Positions 11,291-23,035 of a stretch of DNA of 64,000 nucleotides are shown here, piece by piece. The notes under the pieces are model-generated. The model did no database searches and was not told where the DNA came from. It worked only from the letters and a program-made list of their open reading frames with translations. Positions within the stretch are counted from its first letter, which is position 1. The number at the start of each line of letters is the position of its first letter. This DNA is from Symsagittifera roscoffensis (taxonomy: Eukaryota > Xenacoelomorpha > Acoela > Convolutidae): contig NW_026970963.1 of assembly GCF_963678635.1 (NCBI RefSeq), positions 1-64,000 of the forward strand. The letters run 5' to 3'. The position numbers and the translations under genes are program-made.

Positions 11291-12763
11291 TATAGTAAGT
11301 TCATCTCAAAATACCAACTGAAGTAAATTGAGTTTCTATCTCAAATTGTTATTTTCTCAGTTTCTGTAGCATCTACTATCTTCCAATTTAATCCAATTTG
11401 AACAAAATTTTATTTGAAGATTGATTTTTTGATGAAAAATGTATTATTTCACTGAACATTTATTACTCCGAAGCAGAGTTGGTATCATAAATCCTTTACT
11501 CAAAATCTCCAAATGCATTTTTCAAACTGATAACTGTATGGTGCTGTTTCAACTCTGAATTTCTATTTTGAGGTAAAATTTAGGTTGAGTTGACATACAT
11601 TTTTTGATCTTTCCTAGGTCAGTTATCAATTTCATTTCTGAAACCTTAGAGAACTATAACGCTTAAAAAGTTGAGCCCATTATCTGCTTAAAACTAAACT
11701 ACTCTATGAACATTTTTACAAGCACTAAAAAAGAAAACTTTAAAATCGTAACTAGGCAAAACCTTTTAATTAGTCGACGTTTTATAGAAACCCAGTTTTT
11801 CACAATTTTTTAACATATTCTCAACCACTCATTAGCGTATTTTTTTGCGTTTTTACAACAAATTTATCGCAACAAATATCCGCAAGCTTGCAACCGATGG
11901 AGTTTTTACTGTAGATTATAGATTTTCGCATAGGGTTCAATTGAAATTTTTACGCAAATTTGAGCTTGATTGGTGCTGACTTTATCATCAATCAGAACGA
12001 TTGAACAAAGAAATTAATTGACAGGTCGAAAATGTGATAAAACTGTATGATTTCTACAGAAGTACTTCAAATTCAGCACAGTTGTATAGATTTTCACCTT
12101 CAGTAATATTTATTTTTCATGGCAATTTTTCCAGTTTTTTTATAATTAACATTACCTTCTTTTAGAGCGCGTTTGGAGACTGCTGAGCAACTTTTCCGTT
12201 TTTAAATTTTTGTTTACGAAAAGAAAAACGCTTCTTCTTGACATGATTAGTGTGTTCCGCGCTCCTATATGTAAGAAAGTTACATTTGGAACACTTTTAA
12301 ATATCACAGGTTCTACCATGTCTTGATGCATCGTTTTGTGTGTAATCTAGGCCATGTTCAGGACATGCAACTTTTTCGTTTCTCTTCAGTGACGGCATCT
12401 CAATAAGTGAAGAAGAACTTGAGAATAATTTAGAGATTTAACTTGTCAGACAAAAAGAGTTAATTATCCTCAAAAAATGAATAAAAGTGAGAAAAAATTT
12501 TGTAAACTTCTTAACCAAAATTTTTACGTGGAACGAAATCAGATTACATATCAAAAAAATTATCCACTATAACCACGGGGTTTTCAAAAGTTTTGATATC
12601 AATCAGTATCGAGCTTTACTTATCAGGAAAATTTTATCTTTCTTGATATCAAACAATCAAAAGCAAGTTTTTACTTAGAATGGAGTTTTCAACAAATTGA
12701 TATCAAACAACCGAGCTTTCTTCCACATCCACAGGTGTTTTTTTGCTATTAACCAATCAGAAC
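11291..12763 (+). repeat. Repeat block B1
   Basis: Matches 15352-16621. Shared landmarks: TTCTCTATCTT-like start region with TCATCTACTATCTT, GCTGTTTCAACTCTGAATTTCT, GAGTTTTTACTGTAGATTATAG, GCGCGTTTGGAGACTGCTGA, GTTTCTCTTCAGTGACGGC and AATAAGTGAAGAAGAA. B1 holds a stretch near 11580-11760 with no counterpart in B2. Noncoding. Confidence 0.5.
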
Positions 12764-13482
12764 ATTATTTTGGATTTTCTATCGATCATACTCATTCGTT
12801 TTCGAAAACAAAAGCCCACAATAAACAGATGTGGTCGATCATAATTAGTTAGGTTGTTTGTTTCGTGATACATTTTTGAAAAAGCAGAAGAAACCATGTA
12901 CAAATTGAAAGCAGTGTTATCCGAAATTTAGAAAAAAACGAAGATCGTCAACTTTTATTTTAGGCTTAGACTTTTGATTTTTTTTAACTTAAAGAAAAAC
13001 ATGTTGTTTATGATCTTAAATTGTTTTAATTAAGGAACAAGTGTGTCATTCCCTTAGACGGCACAGTCGAATCTTTTCAATTCAATTGAAAACGCCAATA
13101 AACTCCTGAACGAGAAAACTTGATTGAAAAAAATTGTTGGAATATACTGGAGGACTGGAATGTTCGAGAATGATAGTCCAATTTTAGAGGGTTGATGAGG
13201 AAGTAAAATCGGCATTTTTGGACAATTTAAAAAAAAACGCAACAGCCTTACACAGCGTAATAGTAAATTGATTGATAGATGAAAACGAACTATTGAAAGC
13301 CTCCAGAAAGGACAGTGCTTCATAAAACGAGTGTTAATCAATGGACTGAGTAGAACCGGAGGGTTGAGTGACAGATTCAAGATGGATCCGAAACCTCAAG
13401 ATGGAGCAGAGATATAGAAAGTATGACCACATTATCACTGGAGGAATGTGTAAAATGAGGCACGGTGTCTTGTAACTTTAGA
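12764..13482 (+). repeat. Repeat block C, copy 2
   Basis: The fullest copy of block C inside the array, colinear with 6581-7335. A 108-codon minus-strand frame (13380-13054) partly resembles a shorter one in the first copy but shows no known domain. Confidence 0.5.
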
Positions 13483-14398
13483 ACAGAAAATTAGAACAGA
13501 TAAAGTCTGATTATTACCCTGTAAATTTAACATGCGCTCAGTTCGGTTCCTTCGTTCAGCCACTACATTAAGCTAATTAAGCAGAGGTAACACTTTCGGG
13601 ATCATGATCTATCACTGTTATTGCAAAGTAGTTATTAAATAGTATTTTAATTCTTGATTTGTGCCGGAAGTTTTCTCAAAAAAAAAGAATTGGTGCTGGT
13701 TCAAGCGTTCAAAAAAACATGTGAAAATCGAGTATATGAAGCAATACTTCTTACGTTGAATTTCTAGAACGAATTAAGGGCAGCTTCATTTTTTATATTC
13801 TGAAAGCCTTCGAAAGTAAAAAAAATCCAAGTGGGCTTAATTCCTAACTTCTGCTATATCTAAGTACTTCTAAGAGAACACATCTTAAAAACATCAATTG
13901 CAGAAATGAAATCAAAGTGTAAACGGAAAAAATTGAATATTTTGCCAAATTTATTGAGAAAAAAAACTATAGTTCTATTTATTTTTCTAATTGAAAAAAA
14001 GTCGAAGCTAACCAGAACAGAATTTTTGCTGTGTGTCTAATTGAAACTTTTTCATGTTTAATTTAAGAGAATCCTTCGTTTTTATTATGCTAATGTATCT
14101 TTTTGTTAAAGAAACTTTCAGCAACCTCAAATTATTTTCTCAAATGTTCGAGGTCAAATTTACTTTGTTTTTTATCCAAAATAATGAAATCAAGATCTTG
14201 AAAGCAAATTTTTGAATTAAGCTTCATGTATCATCTTCCAAAAGATGTCAGAGTTGGGTTAACTCTGCGAAAAAAACCCTCAAAACATCATAAGTTTCGT
14301 ATAAAAATATCACATGATGAAAAAGTTTCTAAACATAACACCACAACATAAATCTGTGTGGTTTCTTATGTTGGATTTTCTCTCAAGATATAAATTAT
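13483..14398 (+). repeat. Repeat unit A3 (5' shortened)
   Basis: Enters the A unit about 100 bp after its usual start, at AGTCTGATTATTACC, and is then colinear with A1; the marker reads TTCGTTCAGCCACTACATTAA and the palindrome is at about 14232. Confidence 0.5.
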
Positions 14399-15351
14399 AT
14401 TGCAACAAAACTTAGTGAGAACTAGGAGTAATTTAGGAAGAAAATAGTATCAAATGAACAAATAATTTGCTGGCAGAGATAAAATTGGAACTGATAACGT
14501 CTGATTATTACCTTATAATTTTTACATGCGCTCCTCTAGGTTCCCTTGTTCAGCTACTACATTAAGCTAATTAGGCGAAAGTACATCTTTTGGGATAATT
14601 AACTATCACTTTTCTGTCACGTTTTTCATCTTGATTTGTGTCGGAACTTTTCTCAAAAAATTCCAAAAGAGAAAGAATCGGTGCTAGTTCAAGCATTCAA
14701 AAGTACATGTTAAAACTGAGGTTATAAAGAATTTTTTACGTTGAAATTTTAGAACGAATTAAGGGCAGCTCATTGTTTAATTTCTGTAAGCCTTCGGAAG
14801 TAGAAATATGCAAGTGAGCTTAATTCATAACTTTTGCCAAACCTAAATACTTAAAAAAACGCTTCTTAAGAATTCAATTTTAAAAAAGAAAACATTGGTA
14901 AACCTTAACAATTGAATATTTTTGCCAATTTTGTTAAGCCAAAAACTATAGTTCTACATAATTTTCTAATTGAAAAAAAAACTGAAGCTAACCAGAACAA
15001 AATGTTTACCGTGTGTCTTATTGAAACTTTTCATGTTAATTTTAAGAGGGCCATTCATTTGTTTATGCTAAGGTATCTCATTTTTACAGAATTTTTAGCA
15101 AAAAAACTTTGTTTTTCGTTTTTTTTTTATCCAAAATAATAGAATCAAGATCTTATAAGCAAATTTTCCAATTAGGCTTTGTTTAACATCTTCCAAAAGA
15201 TGTCGGAGTTGGATTTACTTTGCGAAAAAACCCTCAAAACATCATTAGTTTCATATAAATAAATCAAATGATTAAAAAAAGTCGCTAAACATAACACCAA
15301 AAAATAAATCATGTAGACTTTTTATGTTGGATTTTCTCTCATGATATAGTT
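14399..15351 (+). repeat. Repeat unit A4
   Basis: Colinear A unit, period about 955 bp from A3, palindrome at about 15190. It passes into block B2 just as A2 passes into B1. Confidence 0.5.
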
Positions 15352-16621
15352 TATAAATTAAATTAGAGTAAATTTATCTCGAAACTCCTATTCAAACGTA
15401 ATGAGTTTTTTTCTCAAACTAGTGTTTTCTAAGTTTCTACATCATCTACTATCTTTCAATTTAATCCAATTTAAGCAAAATTTTACTTGAAGCTTGATTT
15501 TTTGCTGAAAATGTATCATTTCAACGAACGTTTAACTTTCCGAAGCAGAGTTAGTACCATAATTCTTTTGCTCAAAACCTCCAAATGAATTTTTCAACTT
15601 GATAACTGTATGATGCTGTTTCAACTCTGAATTTCTATGTTTTATTCGATGTTTTATAAAACCCAGAACTTCACAATTTGTTTACATACTCTCAACCACT
15701 CATTAGGGTATGTTTTTCACTTTTACTACAAATTTATGGCAACAAAAAGTCCGCAAGCTTGCAATCGATGGAGTTTTTACTGTAGATTATAGATTTCGCA
15801 TCGGGTTCCATTGAAATTTTCACGCATATTTCAGCTTGATTGGTGCTGTTTTTATCATCAATCAGAACTATTAAACAAAGAAAATAATTGACAGATCAAA
15901 ATTGCGATAAAAAACTGTATATTTTCTACAGAATTTATTCAAATTCAGCACAATTGTATAGATTTTCAGATTCATTAAAATTTATAATTCATAGCAATTT
16001 CTCCTGTTTTTTTTAAATTAACATTACTTTCTTTTGGAGCGCGTTTGGAGACTGCTGAGCAACTATTTCTTTTTAAATTTTTGTTTACGAAAAGAATGGT
16101 TCTTCTTCTTGACATGATTAGTGTGTTCCTCGCTCCTATGTGTATAAAAGTTACATTTTGAACACTTTAAAACATCACAGGTTCTACCACCTTTTTGTGT
16201 GTAATCTAGGGCATGTTCAGGACAAGCAACTTTTTCGTTTCTCTTCAGTGACGGCGTCTCAATAAGTGAAGAAGAATTTGAGAATAATTTAGAGATTTAA
16301 CTCGTCAGACAAAAAGAGTTAAATATCCTCAAAAAAAGAATAAAAGTAGGTAAAAAATTTGTAAACTTCTTAACCAATATTCTTACAAGGAAAAGAATTA
16401 GATTATGTATCAAAAATCATATCCAATGTAACCCTGGGGTTTTCAAAAGTTTTAAGATCAATCAGTATTGAGCTTTACTTATCAGGAAATTTTTATTTTT
16501 CTTGATATCAAACAATCAAAAGCAAGTTTTTACTTAGAATGGAGTTTTCAACATATTGATATCAACCAACCGAGCTTTTTTCCACATGCACAGGTGTTTT
16601 TTGGTATTAACCAATCAGAAC
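15352..16621 (+). repeat. Repeat block B2
   Basis: Colinear with B1 but shorter, ending at the AACCAATCAGAACATTAT phrase that also precedes block C in the first cycle. A 72-codon frame at 16468-16686 crosses the B/C boundary and is treated as chance. Confidence 0.5.
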
Positions 16622-16911
16622 ATTATGTTGGTTGTTTTTCTATTGATCATACTCATTCATTTTCGAAAACAAAATGCCCACAATAAACAGATGTGGTCGA
16701 TCATAATTAGTTAAGTTGTTTGTTTCGTGATACATTTTTTAAAAAGCAGAATAAACCATGTACAAATTGAAAGCAGTGTTATCCAAAATTTATAACAAAT
16801 GAAAATCGTCAATTTTTACTTAAGGCTTAGACTTGTGATTTTTTTAACTTAAAGAAAAGTACGTTGTTTATGATCTCAAATTATTTTAATTAAGGAACAA
16901 GTGTGTCATTC
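16622..16911 (+). repeat. Repeat block C, copy 3 (truncated)
   Basis: Matches the first ~290 bp of block C up to GTGTGTCATTCC, where it changes abruptly into the middle of an A unit (AAGTACTTCTGAGAGAACGC). The sharp change marks a recombination or deletion junction at about 16911. Confidence 0.5.
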
Positions 16912-17459
16912 CACGAAGTACTTCTGAGAGAACGCTTTTTAAAAACATCAATTGCAGAAATGAAATCAAGTTGTAAACGGAAACAATTGATTATTTTTGC
17001 AAAACTTATTGAGAAAAAAAATAGTTCTACATATTTTTCTAATTGAAAAAAATCGAAGCTAACCAGAACAGAATTTTTACTGTGTGACTAATTGAAACTT
17101 TTTTCATGTTTAATTTAAGAGGATCCTTCGTTTTTATTATGCTAATGTAACTTTTTGTTAAAGAAACTTTCAGCAACCTCAAATTATTTTCTCAAAAATT
17201 CGAGGTCAAATTTACTTCGTTTTTCATCCAAAATAATGAAACCAAGATCTTGAAAGCAAATTTTTGAATTAAGCTTCATGTTTCATCTTCCAAAAGATGT
17301 CAGAGTTGGGTTTACTCTGCGAAAAAAAAACCTCATAACATCGTATGTTTCGTATAAATATATCAAATGATAAAACAGTTTCTAAACATAACACCAAAAC
17401 ATAAATCTGTGTGATTTCTTATAATGGATTTTCTCTCAAGATATAATTTATATTGCAAC
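16912..17459 (+). repeat. Repeat unit A5 (5' truncated)
   Basis: Contains only the second half of an A unit, colinear with 13860-14398, including the palindrome at about 17285. Confidence 0.5.
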
Positions 17460-18506
17460 AAATCTTAGTGAGAACTAGGAGGGATTTAGGAGGAAAATAA
17501 AATCAAATGAACAAACAATTTGCTGGTAGAGATAAAATTGGACCTGATACGTCTTATTATTACCTTATGATTTTTAAATGCTTTCCTTTAGGTTCCCTTG
17601 TTCAGCTACTACATTTAAGCTAACTAAGCAAAGTACAACTTTTGGGATCATTAAATATCTTTTTTCTGTCACGATTTTCATCTTGATTTGTGTCGGAAGT
17701 TTTCTCGAAAAATTCCAAAAGAGAAAGAATCGGTGTTAGTTCAAGTATTCAAAAGTACATGTAAAAACTGAGATTATAAAGCATTTTTACGTTGAAAATT
17801 TAGAACGAATTAATGGCAGCTTATTGTTTATTTTCTGTAAGCCTTCGGAAGTAGAAATATGCAAGTGGGCTCAATTCCTAACTTTTTCCAAATCTAAATA
17901 CTTCAAAAAAAACGCTTCTTAAGAATTCGATTTCGAAAAAAAATTAATGTGTAAACCTTAACAATTGAAAAATTTTGCCAAGTGGGCTTAATTCCTAATT
18001 TTTTCCAAATCTAAATACTTCAAAAAGAACGCTTCTTAAGAAATCGATTTCAAAAAAAAATCAATGTGTAAACCTTAACAATTGAAAAATTTTGCCAAAC
18101 TTGGCAAGGAAAAAACTATAGTTCTACATAATTTTCTAATTGAATAAAAACTGAAGCTAACCAGAACGAAATGTTTACCGTGTGTCTTATTGAAACTTTT
18201 CATGTTGAACTTAGGAGGACCATTCATTTGGTTATGCTAAATTGTCTCATTGTTAAAGAAATTTTTAGCAAAATAACTTTATTTTTTAATCCAAAATAAT
18301 AGAATAAAGAGTTTAAAAGCTAATTTTTGAATTAAGCTTCATGTATCATCTTCCAAAAGATGCCGGAGTTGGGTATACTCTGCGAAAAAAAACCTCATAG
18401 CATCATAAGTTTCGTGTAAAATTATCAAATGACAAAAAAGTTTCTAAACATAACACCAAAACATAATTCTGTGTGATTTCTTATGTTGGATATTCTCTCA
18501 AGATAC
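17460..18506 (+). repeat. Repeat unit A6 with internal duplication
   Basis: A full A unit. A stretch of about 119 bp at about 17857-17975, containing AAGTGGGCTTAATTCCTAA-like sequence, repeats directly at about 17976-18096 with few differences. The duplication is specific to this unit and hence younger than the array. Palindrome-region variant at about 18350 (AAAAGATGCCGGAG). Confidence 0.5.
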
Positions 18507-19433
18507 AATTTATATTGCAAAAAAATTTAGTGAGAAGCAGGAGTAATTTAGGAGGAAAATAGTGTCAATTGAACGAACAATTTGCTGGCAGAGATAAAAT
18601 TGGAACTGATAACGTCTGATTATTACCTTATAATTTTTAAATGCGCTCCTTTAGGTTCCCTTGTTCAGCTACTACATTAAGCTAATTAAGCAAAAGTACA
18701 ACTTTTGGGATCATTGACTATCACTTTTATATCACGATTTTCATCTTGATTTGTGTCGGAAGTTTTCTCAAAAAAATCCAAAAGAGAAAAAATCGGTGCT
18801 AGTTCAAGCATTCAAAAGTACATGTAAAAATTGAGATTTTAAAGCATTTTTACGTTGAAATTTTAGAACGAATTAAGGGCAGCTTATTGTTTAATTTCTG
18901 GAAATCTTCGGAAGTAGAAATATGCAAGTGGGCTTAATTCCTAACTTCTGCCAATTCTAAATACTTCAGAAAAAAACGCTTCTTAAGAATTCGATTTCTA
19001 AAAAGAAATCAAGGTGTAAACCTTAACAATTGAAAAATATTGCCAAATTTGGTAAGGAAAAAACTATAGTTCTATATAATTTTCTTATTGAAGAAAACTG
19101 AAGCTAACCAGAACAAATTGTTTACCGTGTGTCTTATTGAAACTTTTCATGATAAACTTAAGAGGACCATTCATTTGATTATGCTAAAGTATCTCATTGT
19201 TAAAGAATTTTTTTAGCAAAATAACCTTGTTTTTTTGTCTTTTTTAATCCAAAATAATAGAATCAAGTTCCTAAAAGCAAATTTTCCAATTAGGCTTCAT
19301 TTAACATCTTCCGAAAGATGTCGGAGTTGGATTTACTGTGCGAAAAAACCCTCAAAACATCAATAGTTTCATATAAATATATTAAATGATAAAAAAAGTT
19401 TCTAAATATAACACTGAAAAATAAATCGTGTAG
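18507..19433 (+). repeat. Repeat unit A7, cut by a gag fragment
   Basis: Colinear A unit. Its last ~50 bp are missing: after AAATAAATCGTGTAGA the sequence becomes minus-strand Gypsy gag. Palindrome variant at about 19309 (CATCTTCCGAAAGATG). Confidence 0.5.
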
Positions 19434-20283
19434 AAACCCCTTGCATGTTCCTATTCTTTGAGTACGAGTACATCTTAGGTTTCATCAACTTGTACTCCCC
19501 TGACTTTTGTGTCATCTCTTCCGGAGTGGGTGCATTATCCTTCGACATTGCATAGTACGTTGCTAACATTGTTCTCAAGTGGTCACATTTTACCCCATCG
19601 ATAAGCTTCGAGGCGATGCTAGAGTTCCTTCTGTTTGTTGATTCTTCAGGATCACTCTTTCTTCTCAAGCTCTCAGTATTATCAAGGAATCGATCTGTTG
19701 ATTCATCGTCCCTCTGTCTTCTCTTTTCAATTCTCATCATAGCTTCGTGACCCTTCATTCATGATCCGAATCTGTTCAACCATATTTCGAAGATTTTGTC
19801 CGCAGTATCACGTCCCTCTTCCTTCTTTGCAACTACACATTTTAACGCTGTGCCTTCTAAGTTACTCAGTATCGCTATGCAGGCTTGTCTCTCGTCATTC
19901 AAAATGTATTGTTCCAAATGTAGTCTCATGACTTCTACCCATGTGTTGATGCATCCATCTGAGTCGTCTTTAAATTCCTTTGGTTTCTTTAAGGTTGTCC
20001 TGGATTTGCCTCCTCTCTCATTCGAGTCATGTTCCTTCTAGCGAACGCTTTCCGTGTTCTTTTCATCATTTCCCAGGTGGTAGCCCACGTCATGACATCG
20101 GGTCCTACATTGTTGCTCGTGGTGGAATCCCCTGGACCATTTGTCCTTTATGAGGTTCCACTCTTCATAATTGTCTTGCCCGCCCTGGTCCTATGCTTGC
20201 TGCGCCTCGGGGTAACGGTGTAGACTCCCACTTATTCCGTTGTGATTCTACAAAATCAACTCTGTTGCCTTGCACACTGTCTG
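19434..20283 (-). mobile_element. Gypsy-family gag fragment (third copy), inverted relative to copy 1
   Basis: On the minus strand this matches the middle of the gag of copies 1 and 2, roughly the capsid-like domain (residues such as RRQRDDES and DPEESTNRR) and the start of the following basic stretch. It has no LTR or pol of its own and directly abuts the cut-short 5' LTR of copy 1 at about 20283. It is a broken fossil fragment, probably left by recombination between family members or by an inversion. Confidence 0.5.
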
Positions 20284-20499
20284 GGGAAGTTCTTATTTTC
20301 TAGAGTGGGGGGGGGGGGTATTTTGGTAGTGGCCTTCAAGCTGTAACGGGTTTTAGTCTCTTGTCGCAAGTGAACCGAATTGGCTCCGACCGTTTTGATG
20401 TAGAAAAACACAAGAGATAATGTCCCTGACTCTTGAGCCAATGGTTATAGGGCCTATTTTCTTAAGCCTCGTTTGTGACCGAAGTAGGCGACTGTTACA
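20284..20499 (+). mobile_element. 5' LTR remnant of copy 1
   Basis: About 216 bp matching the last quarter of the family LTR, from GTTCTTATTTTCTAGAGTGG to the terminal GACTGTTACA. It contains a G run (about 20308-20317) longer than in other copies. Its left part is replaced by the inverted gag fragment, so no target duplication can be read on this side. Confidence 0.5.
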
Positions 20500-20510
20500 T
20501 AGTGTTTTTA

Positions 20511-20560
20511 TGGCGCCCCTGGGTGGGCCTGAACCACCAACCTTGTGGCGCTCCTGGGTG
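20511..20560 (+). promoter_or_regulatory. Primer binding site (tRNA-Asn) with a 35-bp tRNA-like extension
   Basis: Eleven bases after the LTR lies TGGCGCCCCTGGGTGGGC (20511-20528), complementary, with one difference, to the 3' end of animal tRNA-Asn(GUU) as I remember it. The complementarity continues to 20545: read on the minus strand, 20545-20511 gives a variable loop AGGTT, T-stem GGTGG/CCACC with a 7-nt loop TTCAGGC, acceptor strand CAGGGGC, discriminator G and CCA. A second site, TGGCGCTCCTGGGTG (20546-20560), follows directly and is the one shared with copy 2. The family therefore uses tRNA-Asn; the 35-bp extension is specific to copy 1. Confidence 0.5.
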
Positions 20561-21041
20561 TTTTTACGACATCATGGCTACGGAGTCGAACCCACTTGAC
20601 ACAGCTCCGGGTTATATGCCCATTCTAGAGTACTGGTGGTACGGTTCAGCGGGAACGTGCAAACCTTCCGGTTGTACCGTGGTAGCTTTTTAAGAAAACT
20701 CGATAAAACTTCCTGGTACGCTCTCCGAAAGAGGATTAGCTAATTGAGTAAGTGAGGGTGGGGGTAACTAGGAGGACAAAAAAAACGAGCAAAAGACAAA
20801 AGGCGAAACAAAAATCAAAAAAGAATAGAAAAAGGAACAAAAACCTTAAAACGAAAAATGACAGTGTCTTTGACACCAGATTAGTTGGATCAGACCTTTA
20901 TATTAATTAAATAGTATACCCATACTGTTTTATAAGACCGTTCGTTTCGATCAATCTAGCAATCTAATCCAGCAACCTAAATAAGGTGCCCGAGTGTGGG
21001 GCGTTGTTAAGGGTTTTCAGATAGCTTGCAACTTAGCTGGA

Positions 21042-21240
21042 CAACTAGGAGACTTGACTGGAAGAGGTGATCAGCCGATTGGGAAAGTGGTTCACAAGGA
21101 TTGAGCTGAACCGCTAGAAGACTTGACTGGGAGAGGGGACCAGTCGAGTGGGAAAGTGGTCCACAAAGATTTATATGAACCACTAGGAGACTTGACTGGA
21201 ACAGGTGACCAGCCAAGTGGGGAAGTGGTGCTGGTGACAA
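21042..21240 (+). repeat. 69-bp tandem repeat in copy 1 leader, three units
   Basis: Units start near 21042, 21111 and 21180, each with C(T)AGGAGACTTGACTGG, GGTGACCAGCC and GTGGGAAAGTGGT-like phrases. Copy 2 has four or five units of the same repeat at 61740-62030, so the number varies between copies. The 69-bp unit is divisible by three, which keeps open frames on both strands; these are not called as genes. Confidence 0.5.
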
Positions 21241-22120
21241 GTGCAGTGCACGTCAAGGAGACAACCAGCACGGAACCAGAACAACAAGAGGAGGACGCGC
21301 AGGGGTGTTCTCAAATTGGTCAAAACGGGTATCGTTAAAATCCACATTACATTATAGGAAATAAGTGTAAAATTGGATAAGCAGAATCCCCCGGTTTTGA
21401 GGAACGTTTTTTCACAAGCAGGACTGGAAACAGGTTCTACAGTTTTCTCTCAAGAGGTTTAGCACCCGTCGCTTAAGGTAATTTTCGGTTTAAGAGGGGG
21501 CTAAAGAGGGGGGAGGTTAGAAGAAGGGCTGGTTAGGTTAGAGGTTGGCGGTTGTAAATTGTAAAAAGGGAGGACACATTAGAGTAACTAATTAATCGAC
21601 ATCGTCGATTCAGTTACATTAGAATCTTACACGCGTCAATTATAGGAAGCGGATATCTATAGTTAATATCGAATAAATATCGATAGGCACCCTGGTCGGA
21701 TCGGGTGGGGGGAACGGAAGTAGACAGTTTTGTGATCGCTAGCAGGGGGGAGGAAAACGCGTGGCAACAAGATACCAGACGTTTTTTTCAAATTAAGGTT
21801 GACATCTGACACCTTTGATTTTAAGGTGGGTTCATCTCTGTTTTTTATTATTTTTCTTGTTTAAATTTTTTCGTTTTGGTAAAATCTTTAATCAGTTTTT
21901 GAACGAACAGGTGATCACAAGACACCTGCGAACAAGTTGGGTTTCAACTTGTATCAAAACATTAAAAGGGAGATAAATGCAGGGGGAAGTAGTTCATTAT
22001 CTTTGGCCAAAAAGGTTGGGCTTTTTGATAGATTTTTTTTTACAAGAGCTCAAGTGGAGGTACCAGGTACAGTGGTTCAAGAGTCCCGACAACGAAGAAG
22101 AAGAAATCCTACTGTCCAGA
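21241..22120 (+). other. Leader region of copy 1 between the 69-bp repeats and the first minisatellite
   Basis: Untranslated leader of the element. Copy 2 has matching sequence, e.g. TGAGGAACGTTTTT, AAACAGGTTCTACAG/TCTCTCAAGAG, CAGGTGATCACAAG and TCAAGTGGAGGTACC-like phrases just ahead of the minisatellite. A segment at about 21490-21840 (GGGGGAGG-rich) is not seen in copy 2. No gene is supported. Confidence 0.5.
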
Positions 22121-22615
22121 CACTTGGGACAGTCTTGGGACGGTGCGGTCTTGGGACAGTACAGTCTTGGGACGGTCTTGGGACAGTGCGGTCTTGGGAC
22201 AGTACAGTCCTGGGACAGTGGTCTTGGGACAGTGGTCTTGGGACAGTGGTCTTGTGACAGTAAACTTGGGACAGAACAGTCTTGGGACAGTGGTCTTGGG
22301 ACAGCGATCTTGGGACAGTACGGTCTTTGGACAGTGGTCTTGGGACAGTGGTCTTGGAACTGTACAGTCTTGGGACAGTGGTCTTGGGACAGTGGTCTTG
22401 GGACAGTGGTCTTGGGACAGTGCAGTCTTGGGACAGTGCTCTTAGGACGGTACAGTCTTGGGACGGTGGTCTTGGGACAGTGCAGTCTTGGGACAGTACA
22501 GTCTTGGGACAGTAGTCTTGGCACAGAAGCAGGAATTACTGGGCAGCACCGAGTAGTCTTGGGACAGTAGAGAAAAGGCTTGGGACAGTACATAAAAGGC
22601 TTGGGACAGTACATA
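22121..22615 (+). repeat. Minisatellite 1, 14-16-bp units of CTTGGGACAGT
   Basis: About thirty units of GTCTTGGGACAGT followed by 1-3 variable bases (GG, GCA, ACA, GCG). It begins in leader sequence (ACACTTGGGACAGTC) also found in copy 2, whose array at 60820-61330 has the same 14-bp core in inverse orientation. Long open frames on both strands across it are artefacts of the repeat. Confidence 0.5.
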
Positions 22616-23035
22616 GAATAGTTGAGTCTGTACCGGGACGGTACTAAAAGAGTTGGGACGGTACTAAAAGGTCTTAAGACAGGTCGAAATAATTAAAAGC
22701 AATAGGACTAGTCGGAACTTTAAATCGCGAAAGATCCGATTCTGTTAGGATCACGAATTAGCAAATTTTTTTTTAATTTTCAAAGGGAATAGGAACGTTT
22801 TTTTTATTACGATTTTTATTAGCAGAAATTTTATTCTTAGAATAGAATTTTGTAAATAGTAATATTGCAAATAGAGGTAATTGTAAGAAAAAACCATGAG
22901 ACGAAGTAGGGTACCAATAGCTAAAAAAAAGAGCTTCAGAGTCAAAGACAAATTATAACTCGTCGCAACGAAAAGCAACGCCATCGGACCAAAAAGTAAT
23001 GAGAAAGAACTTTTCAGTGAGCATGGTCAACACAA

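Larger units (their letters stand above)
9344..19433 (+). repeat. Higher-order repeat array (A-A-B-C, A-A-B-C', A'-A-A)
   Basis: About 10 kb consists of three repeat blocks in a fixed order. Unit A is about 0.95-1.0 kb and present seven times; B is about 1.3-1.5 kb, twice; C follows each B. The marker TTCCC(T)TGTTCAGCTACTA marks most A units, and CATCTTCCAAAAGATG, a 6-bp-arm palindrome with a CCAA loop, recurs in most of them with a TCxGAGTTGG-like continuation. The order implies duplication of a multi-unit block (about 4.1 then 3.4 kb) plus duplication of A alone. All units are AT-rich and noncoding. The right end is cut by a gag fragment at about 19434. It could be a satellite-like segmental array or a nonautonomous element; no terminal signature decides. 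Confidence 0.5.

Noticed and set aside
13054-13380. 108-codon minus-strand frame partly similar to one at 6960-7163
   Set aside because: Similarity is explained by the shared repeat block C; frames have different lengths and no recognisable domain.
22121-22615. CRISPR-like look of a regular short repeat
   Set aside because: Units are contiguous with 1-3 variable bases, no unique spacers, eukaryotic context: a minisatellite.
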